Assembly (NCBI GenBank): GCA_021234155.1
Contig: JAJEKV010000107.1
Location: 1,072,415 to 1,136,414, forward strand
Length of the DNA stretch: 64,000 nt
Origin: Isoetes taiwanensis
Taxonomy: Eukaryota > Streptophyta > Lycopodiopsida > Isoetales > Isoetaceae
Direction: 5' to 3'
Part shown: piece after piece, positions 49,029 through 61,391 of the stretch
How positions within the stretch are numbered: position 1 is the stretch's first letter
Layout of the letters: every line of letters starts with the position of its first letter
Made by a program: the position numbers and the translations under genes
Notes under the pieces: generated by a model
What the model saw: only the letters and a program-made list of their open reading frames with translations
Told to the model about the DNA's origin: nothing
The model's database searches: none

Positions 49029-51103
49029 TGCATCTTTAAAAGGAATTGTAAGAGATGGCAAATATCCATCTAGATACCCAAGTTGGTTGCATAATATCTT
49101 CCTTCAAGGCTAGAGATAAGTGCAATTTGATCTCCATATCTACAAAGGTGCAATTGTATTGGATATAGCTCGGGCTATGGAGCTATTTTATGGGCTTCTG
49201 TTGCGAGTTTTTTAATATTATCATATGTTCCTTGATTGTTGAAGATACTTAACCCCTAAGTCGAAATAAATATAAATGTAATGATAATAATAACTTTAGC
49301 CAAGTATATATCATAAAATACTGTAAGACTTTGAAAAATAGCCAAATTATTTTTCATGGAAAAATATATACTATCCTTCATTTTTTTGCCTGAGTATGAT
49401 CCCAACAATCGCACTAAAATCGTGCTCAATATTACATGTAGCGGCCCGATCGTGGGCGACCAATTCAGCATAGCGTGTCCGAATTTGATTATACGTCGGA
49501 CAGCTCTGAAGAGTGTGATATTCATCTTCAATAGCTCACACTTGGCAACACTTATAAAGCATATGTTGGCATGGGTTTCCAATCCATCTGCCCGTCTCTA
49601 TTTAGAGACGGTGTGATGTGTGCAGCTCCGCATATGTGATACTTTTGAATTGGTAGTAGGTATGAGTAAATTCCTCATGTGTGATACTTTGGAATTGGTA
49701 GTGGATATGATAAAAGGTTCTCATGGGTGATACTTTTGAAATTGATAGTACATATCGGTAAAGCTCCTCATGGTTGTTCAGCGATATTGATTAAATCCCA
49801 AGAAAATGGGCAGCGATAATGTATGTGTGCATGCATGGGCATTACATATTTCAAAGCCGAGGGCGGTAGAAAAGAATTAGTGCTCTCAAAAATGACAAAA
49901 GAACAATGTATGTGTGCATGCATGGGTGAGTAGAGAATTGAGTGTCAAACTTCGAGCATGGGGCGAAGAATCGATTACAAAAAGAAAAGGGCACCGCCTG
50001 GCACCTTTGTAGTTTAAAATATGTTAAGGTCCAATGCTCGAGGATGCATCGTGGTGGAGTAGTGGTACTAACTTAATAACAATAAAACACACGGCATGGC
50101 GACTGGTGCGATCGGCTTCAAAATTGTGGAAAGCGGTAGTAACCCAGAGATGGAATGATGAAAAGTGAGGGATGGATATGCGGATGGGTATGCGAAGGGA
50201 TGATCCAGAGGCATTCAAATGGGGCCATCCGTCGGATCCATTGACATTGCATCGGGATGGGCATGGAGTTGGCTGATTCCTACAAAGGTAGCATTCCAGC
50301 GGCTCACGTTAGGAGACCGCACAACAATGTAGGACTAACATTCAATTCCAGTCCATCCGGCAAGCTCGCTACTCTGAAAGCAACACAACTTATCCTATGC
50401 TATTGATTTTGTAACAAAAACCAAATCAATAGCATTATATGCTTCTTTCTTACTTGCACAACAAATGCAACACGACACAAAACAAAGGAAAAAAAAAATA
50501 AAAGCTTAAAAAAATAGAAGCTTTTTACATTTATACACTGGCTGCCCTATCAGTTTTCTTTTGTTAGACAATTGACCTATCTATGTAAACAATCTTAGAT
50601 TGGCAAAGCATTTGAAACCGCAAATGAAACTCTTCGGTCTACCCAGAGGCTTTAGCGAAAACATTGACAAATGCACTACGTGGATTATTATTCCTGTCAG
50701 GCACTGACCCTTATCTTCCCAAGGGCAAATATGACTTGCAAACGTCTATTCTGACGATACGCATCGCGTAACTTTTTGAAAACGAATACGTAATGAATGC
50801 AATTTCACCTGTTAGTTGCTAAGTCGATTGCCTTGCAAAACACAACAAAAACTTGAATGCAAATTTCAGATGCAGAAATATAACTTGGAGAGTCCAGCTT
50901 CTGCACAATCATCATAATGCCATGAATCACACCTTTTCTCGGCACCTCCACACAGAGATCCCATTAACAAGGAAGTACATGCAAATATAATACACTGGAT
51001 GGATAATGGGAAACACATGCAAATATAATACACTGGATGGATAATGCAATAGTTATGAATTTTACATGGTGTCAACAAAACCAGATGCCACATAAAAATG
51101 ACT
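49029..51103. other. Shared flank and SF3B1 3' region, block B
   Basis: Matches 11,189-11,433 and then 18,631-20,395 of block A, with the empty H1 site at 49,272/49,273. It has small private insertions, for example about 74 bp at 50,742-50,815. The 57-bp tandem array is at about 49,630-49,780. No separate gene is recognised. Confidence 0.7.
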
Positions 51104-54100
51104 TCAAATGAATATCTGAAGCTCTGGCCTGCTATATGCTATGGTTCCATCAACTTCCAATACAGGATAACTAGCAACTAACCCATCTTGGGATCCAATA
51201 TACAAAGAGTTGTAAAATCTTCCAATAAACTTCTCTTACCTTTCTTGCCGGATGAAAGAGCCCTTGCAAGCAGTAACTCAAGATTATGGAAGGGCCCAAT
51301 GCTACTCGCATCCCTCTATTGCCTCCATAACTGCATTGATGACATGTGGGGATGTTTCAAATATGTTGGGCCATACATAATTGAGCAGGTGAACTAATGC
51401 ATCTTCACAGCCCAGACCTGCTACTCCTAGGGCCATGTGCTTCACTGCTGATGCTGCTGTCTGTCTGTGCACAAGATCACGGTCCATCAAAGCATCCTCA
51501 AGGAGGGGCGTAACAGCATAGATGTAATCTTTTCCCATTTAGCCAATGTACTCAAATAGAAAAGACAACGATTTTAGTACACCATTTTGGACATTCAACT
51601 CAGGTACACGATATTCATTCATAAGGGCTGGAAGTACTGTAAACGGTAAGCAAGTTTCAGCAACAATTGCAATGGCAACTGTTGTGCATATACACGATTC
51701 TGGCGTTCTTGAACTTTCAGATTGTTCAACAAGGTGGCCAAAACATCCTGTGGCCCAATTGCTTTTGCAATGTAACCAAAAAGTGTTCACAGTTGCTCTT
51801 CTGATGCCCTTTTTGTGTGCCTTCAGCATCTCAAGAAGCTCAAAACATATCCTCATCCACTCTCGAGCTGGCACAAATTCTGCTCCACGATCAGCAATCC
51901 TTCCAACCAAATCGATGCAATTTTCCTGCACTTTTTCATGCCTATTTTTCAGAATTGAGTCAGGCGAGGAAGCAAGTCCTTGATTGGAGGTGTCATCTTT
52001 GTCATACCAATGACATTTTACTATTGCCTTCAATGCCCCCAAAATAGAACCTAACACCTCGGGATACTCTTCACCTAAATATTCATAAAGGACAACTCCC
52101 AGATGACCCATCAACTGCTCTTCATGACACTGCTTCATGACCACTGCAATGCGAGCAATCAGATCTGCTGCCTGCTGCCGCACCTTAGCACTCTTATTAT
52201 TTAACTGCCACTTTATTGTACCACATATCTGAGGCAAGTATGGCTTCACACGCTGGCCCAAAGCATTGACAACAGTTCCAAACCCATTAAGCATCACATT
52301 TGCATCATCCTTGTTTGCTCTTGGAATGCATACAAAATACCATCAATCAAAAGCTCCTCTAAACGAGCATCAATATCAGAAGAACCCAAATTCTGCAGAC
52401 TTTCTCTATGGTCTCCATTACCATTCGTCTATAGGGCTCACTTTCATCTTTCAGATCTTCAACTACTCGTCCAACAATATCTGCAACACCAACCTTGTTG
52501 GCTATCTCAACAGTTGTATCAACCAGCTGTCGATAATTCCTGCGATCCAATGCCATCCTGCGTACCCAAAAGTTACGGAAAAACTCTGGAAGAATTTCTG
52601 TACGAATATATTCAGCTTCCACTCCTTCCGTGCTCACACATTGCTTCACCACTTTCAACACTATCTTTTTCATTTCCTCATCTGGGGACTGGAATTCTCT
52701 AATCAGTATTACCATCACCTCCTTGGTATAATAGTTTGCATATAATGCATCCATCAAAGGAATAATAAATCCAATTGCCTTGAGAAAGGCAGCCAATACT
52801 TTACCACGATGAGATCGAATACCTCTCCAAAGCGGCTTTAAAACAGAGTCAAAACTTTCAATACCATAAGGAGCAGCTGCCTCGGCTAAAGCTGCCAGAG
52901 ATAATGCGGTAATAGTTCTGACCTTCTGATTATCATCACTAAGACCATGTTCAATAATTTCAACGAGCGATTTAAGGTGTGGTAGAACAGCACAGCCCAT
53001 AAGTATTGCAATTTGCTGTACAATCTTAATACCTGAATGCCTCGCCTGCCAGGATTTTTTACTTTGACAGACTGCTTTCAGAAGGGCAGAAGGGCTGGAA
53101 TTCCAAGTGCAGAGGCTACAACACTGAATGCTCTTGCAGTTGTGTTCCTTACATTACTCATCAATATTATCGATATCTGGCCTCATAGCTGCAATCATTG
53201 TAGCAAGACCTGCTGCCTTGCTCAGATTTGAAATTATTTCTCTTCCCTCAACTCGAGCATAATAGTCCTCATCAATAAGTAAAGGTTCAATGACGACAAG
53301 AATCTTGTGCACAAATGGCCTGACCAATTCATCTAACTTGTATAAAACTCTGTCAATAACCTTCACCAGCAAATGGCGCTCTTGATCTTCAAGAGTTGGA
53401 GACATCAGCAACGGCAAAATTTGGTTAAACAGCGGACCCGCTCCAAACTCACGAGCCTTATCAGTTAACTGCCTCAGGGCTGTCTTCCTTTGAGGAGGTG
53501 TACCATTCTTTACTTCAAAAAGAAGCTTCATAATTTTCCGATCCTTGCTTTCTTCTGGAGTCATTTCTTCCTCTTCTTTTTCAGTTAAGAGTGCACCAAA
53601 GTACTGATAATCCTCTGGCTTCATAAATGGCAGTCCTCCAGCAAGTTCCTTAGGCACATCAAATTGCTGTGTTCTGTCCTCCTCAGGAATTGCATAAAGC
53701 GGTGTTCCCATTAGTGGCGTGGGAGTTGCAAGTAACTTTCGAGCAGGAGTCCTTATTGGCACGTATGAAGCAGGGGCTTCCAATACCTGGTATCCTTCCT
53801 TGGGGGAACATGGCATCTAGCTCTTCATCTGACAAAGGACGATTACGTTCTTCAATATCCTTTTCCCATCTCATCATATTATACTGCTCTGGGTCATGGG
53901 TGCTTTCGGAGAACAATCTGGCCAGGAGTTGGGGTTGCAAGTTCTATACCACCCATGGGGGTAACTCCAGGAGTGAAAGAAGAAGGTGTTGCTCCAGGCA
54001 TTGGTGTCGCACTTCCCATCGTGGCTGGTGTCTCATCCCAGCGAGACCTCTGTTTCTTTGGGGTGGGTGTTGCAAGGCCAGGGACTTTTGGAGTGCTGTC

Positions 54101-54936
54101 CCATGCCATTCCTGCAGGGGTAGCCCCTGGTGTAACACCTCCCAGTGGAGTTGCATCTGAATCTTGAAGACGGCCAGGAGTTGGTGTTTCATCCCACCTG
54201 TTTTCGCCTCGATATTACAGGTGTAGCTTCTATTCCTGCTCGACCAGGCGTTGGCGTTCCATCCCACCTGTTGGCACCAGGGGTTGCATCTGGGACATCC
54301 CATTCAGAAGTGGTTTTTGCTTTCTTAACTACTTCTTCCTTCTCTCTCTCTTTCTCCTTCTCAGCAGACTGAGAATCCCATCTGTTTCTTCTCTTCAAAT
54401 TTGCACTTGCATCCTTCCCATCTGCAGCCGCCTCTTTGGCTTTCTCAGCTTCTTCCTGCTTCTTTTTAGCAATAGCCCTGAGGGTTTCTTCCTTCTCTCG
54501 TCTTAATTTTTCTTCCTTCATAACATCCGCATACGTCCTAACAGAAGCATCAGGGGTCTTATCTCCCATGGCGAAAGCATCGTTTCTGTCTGGAGATAAT
54601 TCTTTTAAGACGCTGTTTCCTGTATTCATCCTCCCTGTCGGTAATTTTCTGAGGCTTTCTGAACCCATAATCCTCCTCAACGTCTCCACCAGGCATCTCT
54701 GATAACAAAGATTTTGGAGCCGTGTAAGACTGAAGTTTCCTAACAACCTCTCGCTCTGTTGCATCCTGCTCCTCTTCTTCTTCCGTCACCGGAATAGATT
54801 TCACATATTCTGACCTATCACCGCCATATAAATCTCGATCAAAACTCAGGGATGTGAATGTCAAGGCAGCAAGTTCCTGCTCCTTCTTCTTCCGGTCTTC
54901 CTGAACTTTAGCGATTTCGCTATCCAGCACCTCCAT
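51104..54936 (-). CDS. SF3B1: Splicing factor 3B subunit 1 (SF3b155), copy B, frame broken
   Basis: Same gene as copy A, with the ATG at 54,936-54,934 and TGA at 51,106-51,104 after RPELQIFI; about 1,277 codons. N-terminal charged region (to about 54,560), TP-rich SF3b14/p14-binding type region (54,300-53,900), [20 protein letters not shown] near 53,700, then HEAT repeats including [12 protein letters not shown] and [20 protein letters not shown] (about 52,860-52,640), the stretch that faces the branch site in the human protein. The gene is free of coding introns, as in other plants. Longest intact runs are 220 codons (53,816-53,154) and 252 codons (52,297-51,539, with two compensated shifts). 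Breaks: a 2-bp loss near 54,592, extra T near 54,205, extra G near 53,805, extra A near 53,153, a lost C near 52,397, GAA to TAA at 51,540. Copy A keeps the family reading at several of these, so sequence error is a real alternative to decay. Confidence 0.93.
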
Positions 54937-54953
54937 GGTCTCTCAGAATAAGT

Positions 54954-55047
54954 CTGTACAATATTGTTAAACCCTATTACAAACCGAACCAGATTGAAAG
55001 ATCATAAACACCTAATTAAAAGCAAAGAAAGTTAAGATCTTGCGAAC
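54954..55047 (-). other. Likely 94-bp intron in the SF3B1 5' leader, copy B
   Basis: On the minus strand CCTCCAG|GTTCGC at 55,048/55,047 and TTGTACAG|ACTTATT at 54,954/54,953 bracket 94 AT-rich bases just 17 bases before the ATG. A TTTAAC branch-site-like motif lies about 20 bases before the acceptor. In copy A the acceptor CAG reads CTT (near 24,251), so the site looks lost there. Confidence 0.5.
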
Positions 55048-55199
55048 CTGGAGGTGATGCTTCAGATTCTAACAAATTTGAAGGCGATAGAGGTAGCAAA
55101 GAAGCCAAGCGCCTCCTTCGACGCCGGAGAGCAAGAAAGAGCCAAAACCGCCCTTCAAGGTTTCTTCGGCTATAAGAAGCCTTACCCTAAAATCTGACG

Positions 55200-56765
55200 G
55201 TCTTGCTTCTTCAAGATTTCTTTCATTAGGTAACTGAGATCAAATATATGTTTTGCATTTCACTTCTGCTTCAATGTTCCAGGATTCTCTTAGTTTAGGG
55301 TCTCTTAGTTTAAGGCCTGGTTTATTGTGCAATTATGTGCGCGGATTTTGACATGATATTGTTATATTTCTTCCAAATCCTTTAAAGGTCTTTTGATGGT
55401 TTTTAATAAATACATTCTAAGCTTCAAATTTGTTTTCAAGGCAGTGTTCCTTTTATATAGCGGGGCATGGACTAAAAATCCCAATCCCTTTTGGGGCTGT
55501 AAACTTCAAGTTATTTGCACAGTATTCCTTGTAACAGTATTTGTTATTTGCACAGTATGCTTTGTTAGCTTAGTCTTAGACTTAGATACGTGTGCAAGCC
55601 TTCTGTTTGGCAATATTTCTCTGCCATCTTTTATTGCAAATATTTTATGTGCTTTACAAACACTAATGCAAATGGTGTGCAGTGCAGGGATAAGGGATGC
55701 AGTGGATGGAATAGATTGAACAATCAGATTGGAAATCTTATAGCTATCTTCCATTGAGCTTAGTCATATTAAGGTTCTCAGTTTTTTATTTCCATCTTCA
55801 CAGAATGTGAAAAGCTTTTTCAACAAGCACCAATGAGAAATCCATTCTTTTTTAAGAGGCAAGGATACTTGCATGATTCAAAGGGTAAGTGCACATATAT
55901 TTTTGTGTTGTAGTATGATCAGCCTAATGGTTTGTTGGTGGATTACTAAAAGATCCAGAACCCAAGTGCTTCCAAACCATGGCATATATATCATTTAGAA
56001 CCGTCCCTTTAGACCCTCTTTGGATGATTTGGGTGGCCTTCACAAATTCATGAGCTAATACGAGGAGATTCCCCCGGTTTTCAAATGTGCCTCTATTTTA
56101 TTTTTTTTTTTTTTTGGTCTTTTTTTTTTTTGCCTATTCTTGCGGGCAACCCACTGTGCAACAGCACCTAGTTCTATTCTAACTTCCATGGCTATTTTCC
56201 ATGCTCATGATTCCACTATAGCTCCGATAGTCTCCCTAAAAATACTTATTTTTTTATGTGGCAGATCTTAAAAGGTGGTAACTGAAACTCCCATGGGATC
56301 TTGCCTGAGAATTAAATCACAAATTTGGGATGCCACATCGGAATTTTTTGGACTGTAGTGGAATGCCAAACTCATGATTTCTTGCGGTCGTGGAGCTCTC
56401 AGGCTTCTCCAGCTCTGATCTTCCACCAGAGTGGAGTCGGGCTTTAGACTTTAAAGGACGCCAATTAGCCGCTGACCCATAAAGATTGTCCACGTCCGCC
56501 TCAATTGCTCGACCTCGGTTCCTCTCTCACGATAATTAAGTAACCTATTTGCCAATGTGGCATTGGAAATTGAATACGGTAGCAATTGTCACCAATTTGG
56601 GCGACAATTAGGGTTCGAGAGAACACCAAAAGAAAATTTGCCTTGCAAGTGTTCCTTTAAGCCCTCCTGTGAAGCCCTCCTTGAAATGGATCCTAAACTA
56701 TAAATTCCACTCTATTAAGATCTATTAGCAGGGCTTGGTTCTTCTTTGATAAATCTCTTGTTTCT
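55200..56765. other. No recognised gene; poly-T tracts
   Basis: The duplicated block ends near 55,200. Beyond are AT-rich bases with one hydrophobic open frame (55,393-55,719) that I do not recognise, and T-runs at about 56,098-56,131. Confidence 0.5.
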
Positions 56766-56767
56766 TG

Positions 56768-58470
56768 GTTTAATAAAAGCCAGCATTGTGTTGTTGTCCT
56801 CAATTGAAGTTGAGTATGTTGCGGCATCTTTATCAAGTTGAGAACTTATTTGGTTATGAAGAATGTTGGAATACCTCGATATGATACATGGCATAAAGAA
56901 GTCGAAGACTGGGATGATAAAGATCAAATTGTTTGAGGTCTAATATTATATGCCCTTAAATATTCCATTCTAGTTGATGCCAAAGTATATATGCATGCTC
57001 ATGAAGTATGGGAGTATTTGGATAAGATTTATTTGAAGCGAACAAAACAAGAAGTTTTGCATCTACGCAATACCTTGAATAGTTTAAAGTATATAATTAT
57101 TGATTCTATTGATGACTATATTGACAAATTTAAACTACTGGTGGAGCAATTGTCGGCAGGTGGGTATAGATGGAGAAAGAACAATTACTTGTTATGTTAT
57201 TTGGCATGATGCCTCATGATTTTGATACTATGGTCGTGATTCTTCTTAACAACGAAGATTGGCCTTTGAAAGTGCATGTTCATGTATGAAAAGTGAAGCA
57301 TGAAGTTGTTCCCTTGGAAAAGAGAGCTTTAATTGTTCATACTATTTTTACGATGATCAAAAGTTGTCTTTTACGGGTTCGCACATACTAGAGAGCCTAG
57401 TGATGGGAGAAAAGCTTTTTACATTGTTTATAAGAAAATTAAAAAGAAGCATATATTACGAAAATGAATTTTTATGCTCGACAGGATCTTAATGACAATT
57501 TTTTGATTACCCGCGAGAACCGTGCTTTTTCTGGGTTAATGGTTATAGTGAACGTGTATTTCCTTTTTGTGGAAAGCACAATAAGGAGTCTAATTGTCAC
57601 TTTCGACAATTGTTTTATAAACATCATGCTCTTAATAACATGGTTTATAAAAGCTCAGGGCAATGATGGTGGATTCCTCCACTTATTTCATAGTTGACTC
57701 GGGAGCAACTTCACATATGACTTATGCCAAAGAGCATTTTGATGCATTATTTTCCTACTCACATTCAAAAATCGGTATATCTTGATGATGATATTTGTCA
57801 TAAAGTTGAAGATATTGGAGATTTACGCATACGGACCTCGTCGGTGTTTATATCCTTGGGGTTGTTCTCCATGTTCCCGAATTGCGAAGGACATTGCTTT
57901 CTATTTCTCAAGGTCTTACTAACTTAGGGTGTTGCGATGCGGTTTTGAAAGGAACATTTATCACTTTTTATTGTCGTGATTTGTTTACTAGCTACCGCTC
58001 ATAGTATAGGATCGCGGGTTTATCTTTGTTATGGGATCGTGGGTTTGGTCATGTCGGGTTTTCCATATCTTGTGGCTATGGAACTCATTTCAATTCAAAG
58101 TCCATGGGATTGTAATACATGTGCTCTTGGAAAATTGCATAGAAGACCATTTTCAAATCTGAAATTTCAACATCTAATATTCTTGATTTGGTGCATTCTA
58201 ATATTTGTAGTCTATTTTCGTATTCATATGGAGGTGGCCGATATTTTTTTTTATTATTGATCGATGATTTTTTCTCGATATACATATGTATAGATGTTCT
58301 CAAGGTGTTATCTAAATTCAAAGAGTTCAAGAGAATGGTTTGGAACACAAACAGGTAGGCGATTGTAGAGATTGAGGAGTGACAATGGTGGAGAATACAA
58401 GTCGCATGCTTTCATACAATTTTGTGACGAAGAAGATGTTCATCATGAGTTCATTATTCCTCATATACCA
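56768..58470 (+). mobile_element. Decayed Ty1/Copia retrotransposon fragments
   Basis: In order: RNase H end (KASIVLLSSIEVEYVAASLS, with two in-frame stops after it), then gag from about 56,880 (YALKYSILVDAKVY, HEVWEYLDKIYLKR), a gag zinc knuckle with its first Cys changed to Phe (FPFCGKHNKESNC, near 57,560), protease active site DSGATSHMT (57,696), a pre-integrase stretch (CNTCALGKLHRRPF near 58,110) and integrase core LRSDNGGEYKSHAF (58,370). It breaks off after HHEFIIPHIP near 58,470. Reverse transcriptase and LTRs are not seen. Frames are broken many times. The order RNase H before gag is not that of a single intact copy. Confidence 0.85.
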
Positions 58471-58552
58471 TCCTTTGAAGCATACCCATCTGCATACCCA
58501 TCCCCCCTTTTCATCATTCCATCTCCTCAAGTTACTATCGTCTCCCACGATT

Positions 58553-60380
58553 TCAAAAAATAAAGTCAAGGTAGGATTTGGTTTGATGACCTTCTTGCCT
58601 AGAGGGATCTGAGTGACCAAGAGCTTGTCTAAGAAGGCATAAACCGGGAGAGTCATTCTCACCGTTCAAGAGTCTCCAAATGAACGTTGAAAAAAGATCT
58701 TTGCTCTGCAGTAAGAAGTCTATTATACCCAGACCACCTGCCCATTTTGGAATGATGCACTTCGACCAAGCCACCTTAATCACAACACCTTCCTCAATAC
58801 CCACCCATATAAAGTTCCAAACTATTGCAATGAGCTCACGCACTTTGATCTGTGAGGCTAGCAGTAAGGATGCCATATAAACATGGGTACTACTAAGAAC
58901 TGACTTGGCCACTGTAATGCGACCCGCAAGAGACAACTTTGCGGTGGACCACCAGAACAAGTGCTTCTCCAAACCCTTAATAATCTCCTCCCATGCAGCT
59001 CCCATAGTAACGTGAATGCCAACTGGAATCCCCAACAACTTGATGGCATGTCCATGCACAAGTAGTTTCCATGGATAACCATGAATACACGGAGGGCCGA
59101 GTATCTGATGTACATAAGTTGTACATATCGCCACCCCATAAGGACACCAGAAGCCAATGAAAAATATCTAAGAGTAGTTTGGCAGCTGCAAGATTCTTAG
59201 CATTAGCAACTAGGAAGAGGAACGTGTCGTCTGCATATTAATTGCAAACCTCTTGTGTGTCATCCTTCATTGCAAGACCATGGAGAAGTCCCTCTGTGGT
59301 TTGCAACGGTGAACAAGCTGCGACAAAGCCCGCTGCAACAATTGTGAAAAGCAACGGTGCTAAAGGGCACCCTGGCAAATACCGCAATAGAGTGAGAAGG
59401 CATCGACGGCTCACCATGGAATAGAACGTCGCCGAAAGGAGACATGCGACTTCATAATATCGATGTGAATTTCCCCAAAGCCCGGTCTTAGCATACATCG
59501 ACGCATGAATTCCCGGTGACAACATCATAAGCCTTTGCAAAATCAAGCTTAAGATATACACTGGCTGGAAAGTTTTGCTTCGTGCCCAATAAATTCCCTC
59601 GTAGCAACAACATTGTTGAGAATGCATTGTTTTGGAAGAAAACATTTGGGTTGTTGAGATGGACTACGCCAAGATGTCCTTCACCCTTCTGCAAAAAAGC
59701 CTTGGCGAATATCTTGTATCTGAATGACAATAAGGTGATGGGCGCCCGGTCCGAAATAGTCTTAGGATCCTTGACCTTGGGGATGAGTGAGATAGCTTTT
59801 GTGTTTAGAATTCTATCAAAGCGATGGAGGTAGAAAGTCACGAAAGCATCATACACATCGACTCGGCCACTCCCAATAGTCCGGAAGAATTCAATTGGCA
59901 AAACCATCCAAACTTGGGCATTTGCATCTTTTAGGTTCAAAATGGCGAACCTAAATCATCATTTGTCGTAGCGCCTCTATTGACTTCATTGGCCGCTCAT
60001 TAGAGATGATGGGGAAATCCTCGACAAAATAGCATCTCGCATTTGATTGAAAGGGAAGATGTTTTCACAAATGAAAAAAATCTAGAAGTGGTTATGCAGA
60101 TGTTCCTTGAGTTCAGTTGGCTCTGTTAGCACCGTACCATCCGGCAAAAGCAATGAGGACATGGTTGACGTCATGCAACCCCTCTTAGCCGCAGGAAAAG
60201 AGAAGCATGTACAATGGTCTCCATCACGAAACCACTGTAGACCTGCCTTCATCTTTGCCTCCTGAATCTGCTCCTCCTCCAATGCTTGGATCTGTGCCAA
60301 AATATCACGATCATGAACATCTGGAAGATGTCCCTGTCAAGCATGGAGCAGGTCGATACAAGGTGTCAAAGGATATGACA
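58553..60380 (-). mobile_element. L1-type plant LINE, minus strand, reverse transcriptase relic
   Basis: Read from high to low coordinates: linker before RT (EAKMKAGLQWFRDGDH near 60,240), RT core with SLIPKVKDPKTISDRAPITL and YLKLDFAKAYD (59,940-59,490), YADD catalytic motif at 59,237-59,226 preceded by an in-frame TAA, and the RT C-terminal part (WWSTAKLSLAGRITVAKSVL, PKWAGGLGI) down to 58,553. Frame changes and stops rule out activity. The endonuclease part is absent; 60,380-61,010 may hold more of it (an open minus frame at 60,840-61,010) but I cannot identify that. Confidence 0.85.
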
Positions 60381-61391
60381 TGATTAGATCAAGAATCTCT
60401 ACACAATCTTTACTCTGGAGCCAACTATGCATAATGATAGAGAGAGAGTTTCCCTTGGCAATGCCCTTTGCATATCAAGACCAAGGTTTCAGATGGTTTA
60501 ATTTTCTGTTTCCAAAGATTTTGCCTCACGAAAGAGAAGAATCATATAGCAACATGGCATATGAACCATGTCAACCTTCACTTTGCTCTTCATGATATTC
60601 AATGATGATGTTCCCTACATTTTAATCATTACATGGATCGATACTCTTACTAACGTGATAGTTGCCATGCTGGAGAACTGTCTATATGCAAAGCAAAAAG
60701 TAAAAATAAAAAAAAAGGAAGGGGACTCACATGATTACGTCATGGAATGTTACTCGAACATGAGCTGGTGCCTCCTTTATTTTTGTACAACACCTTTGTA
60801 CTTGAAGTGACATTCTCTTAGCCGATTAGATGTGACAAGCTGATGGCTCTAAATCTTTTGCAAGTATCGAAGCAAATGGCCTCCCAAGTTTGCAACGATG
60901 AAGAAATTTTAGTCTCCCCCAACAATCTCTCCATTTGACCTGAATCCTTGCCCAAAGCATCCTCGAACTTCGCCAATAAATTCCAATTCGGATCTCCCCT
61001 AGCTGGAATAGGGATGGACCGAACTCTAGAATAACTTAATACAAGAACAATCCATTATACTAGAATAGTAACCACAGCCGAGTTAAACCAACCAAACTGG
61101 TTCCATGAAGAATCCTAGCCCTCCTAGGTCCGGTCAAAGTGCACCCACCACCTCCAAAGGAAAGGTGCGGTTTGTAATGATGATGAAGGTTTCACTCTAG
61201 CTCCTGCGATCCACTAAAGGCAAATGAAAAGGTTATTTTAATGCAAGGAAAGGCCTAGGTGGCTATAGTATGTCCATAGAAAATCCTGACATAAATTTGC
61301 AAGTTGGAGAATGTTCTGTCACTAAAAGCAGCATGCAAGAGGATCAGCCTAGTGAAGTCTTGATAGTATAATCCACGATCCAAGTGGCCAA

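Noticed and set aside
51546-54702. Several plus-strand open frames of 80-163 codons across SF3B1 copy B, and similar ones across copy A
   Set aside because: They lie antisense to a conserved coding region, match no family, and differ in length between the copies; they are shadows of SF3B1.
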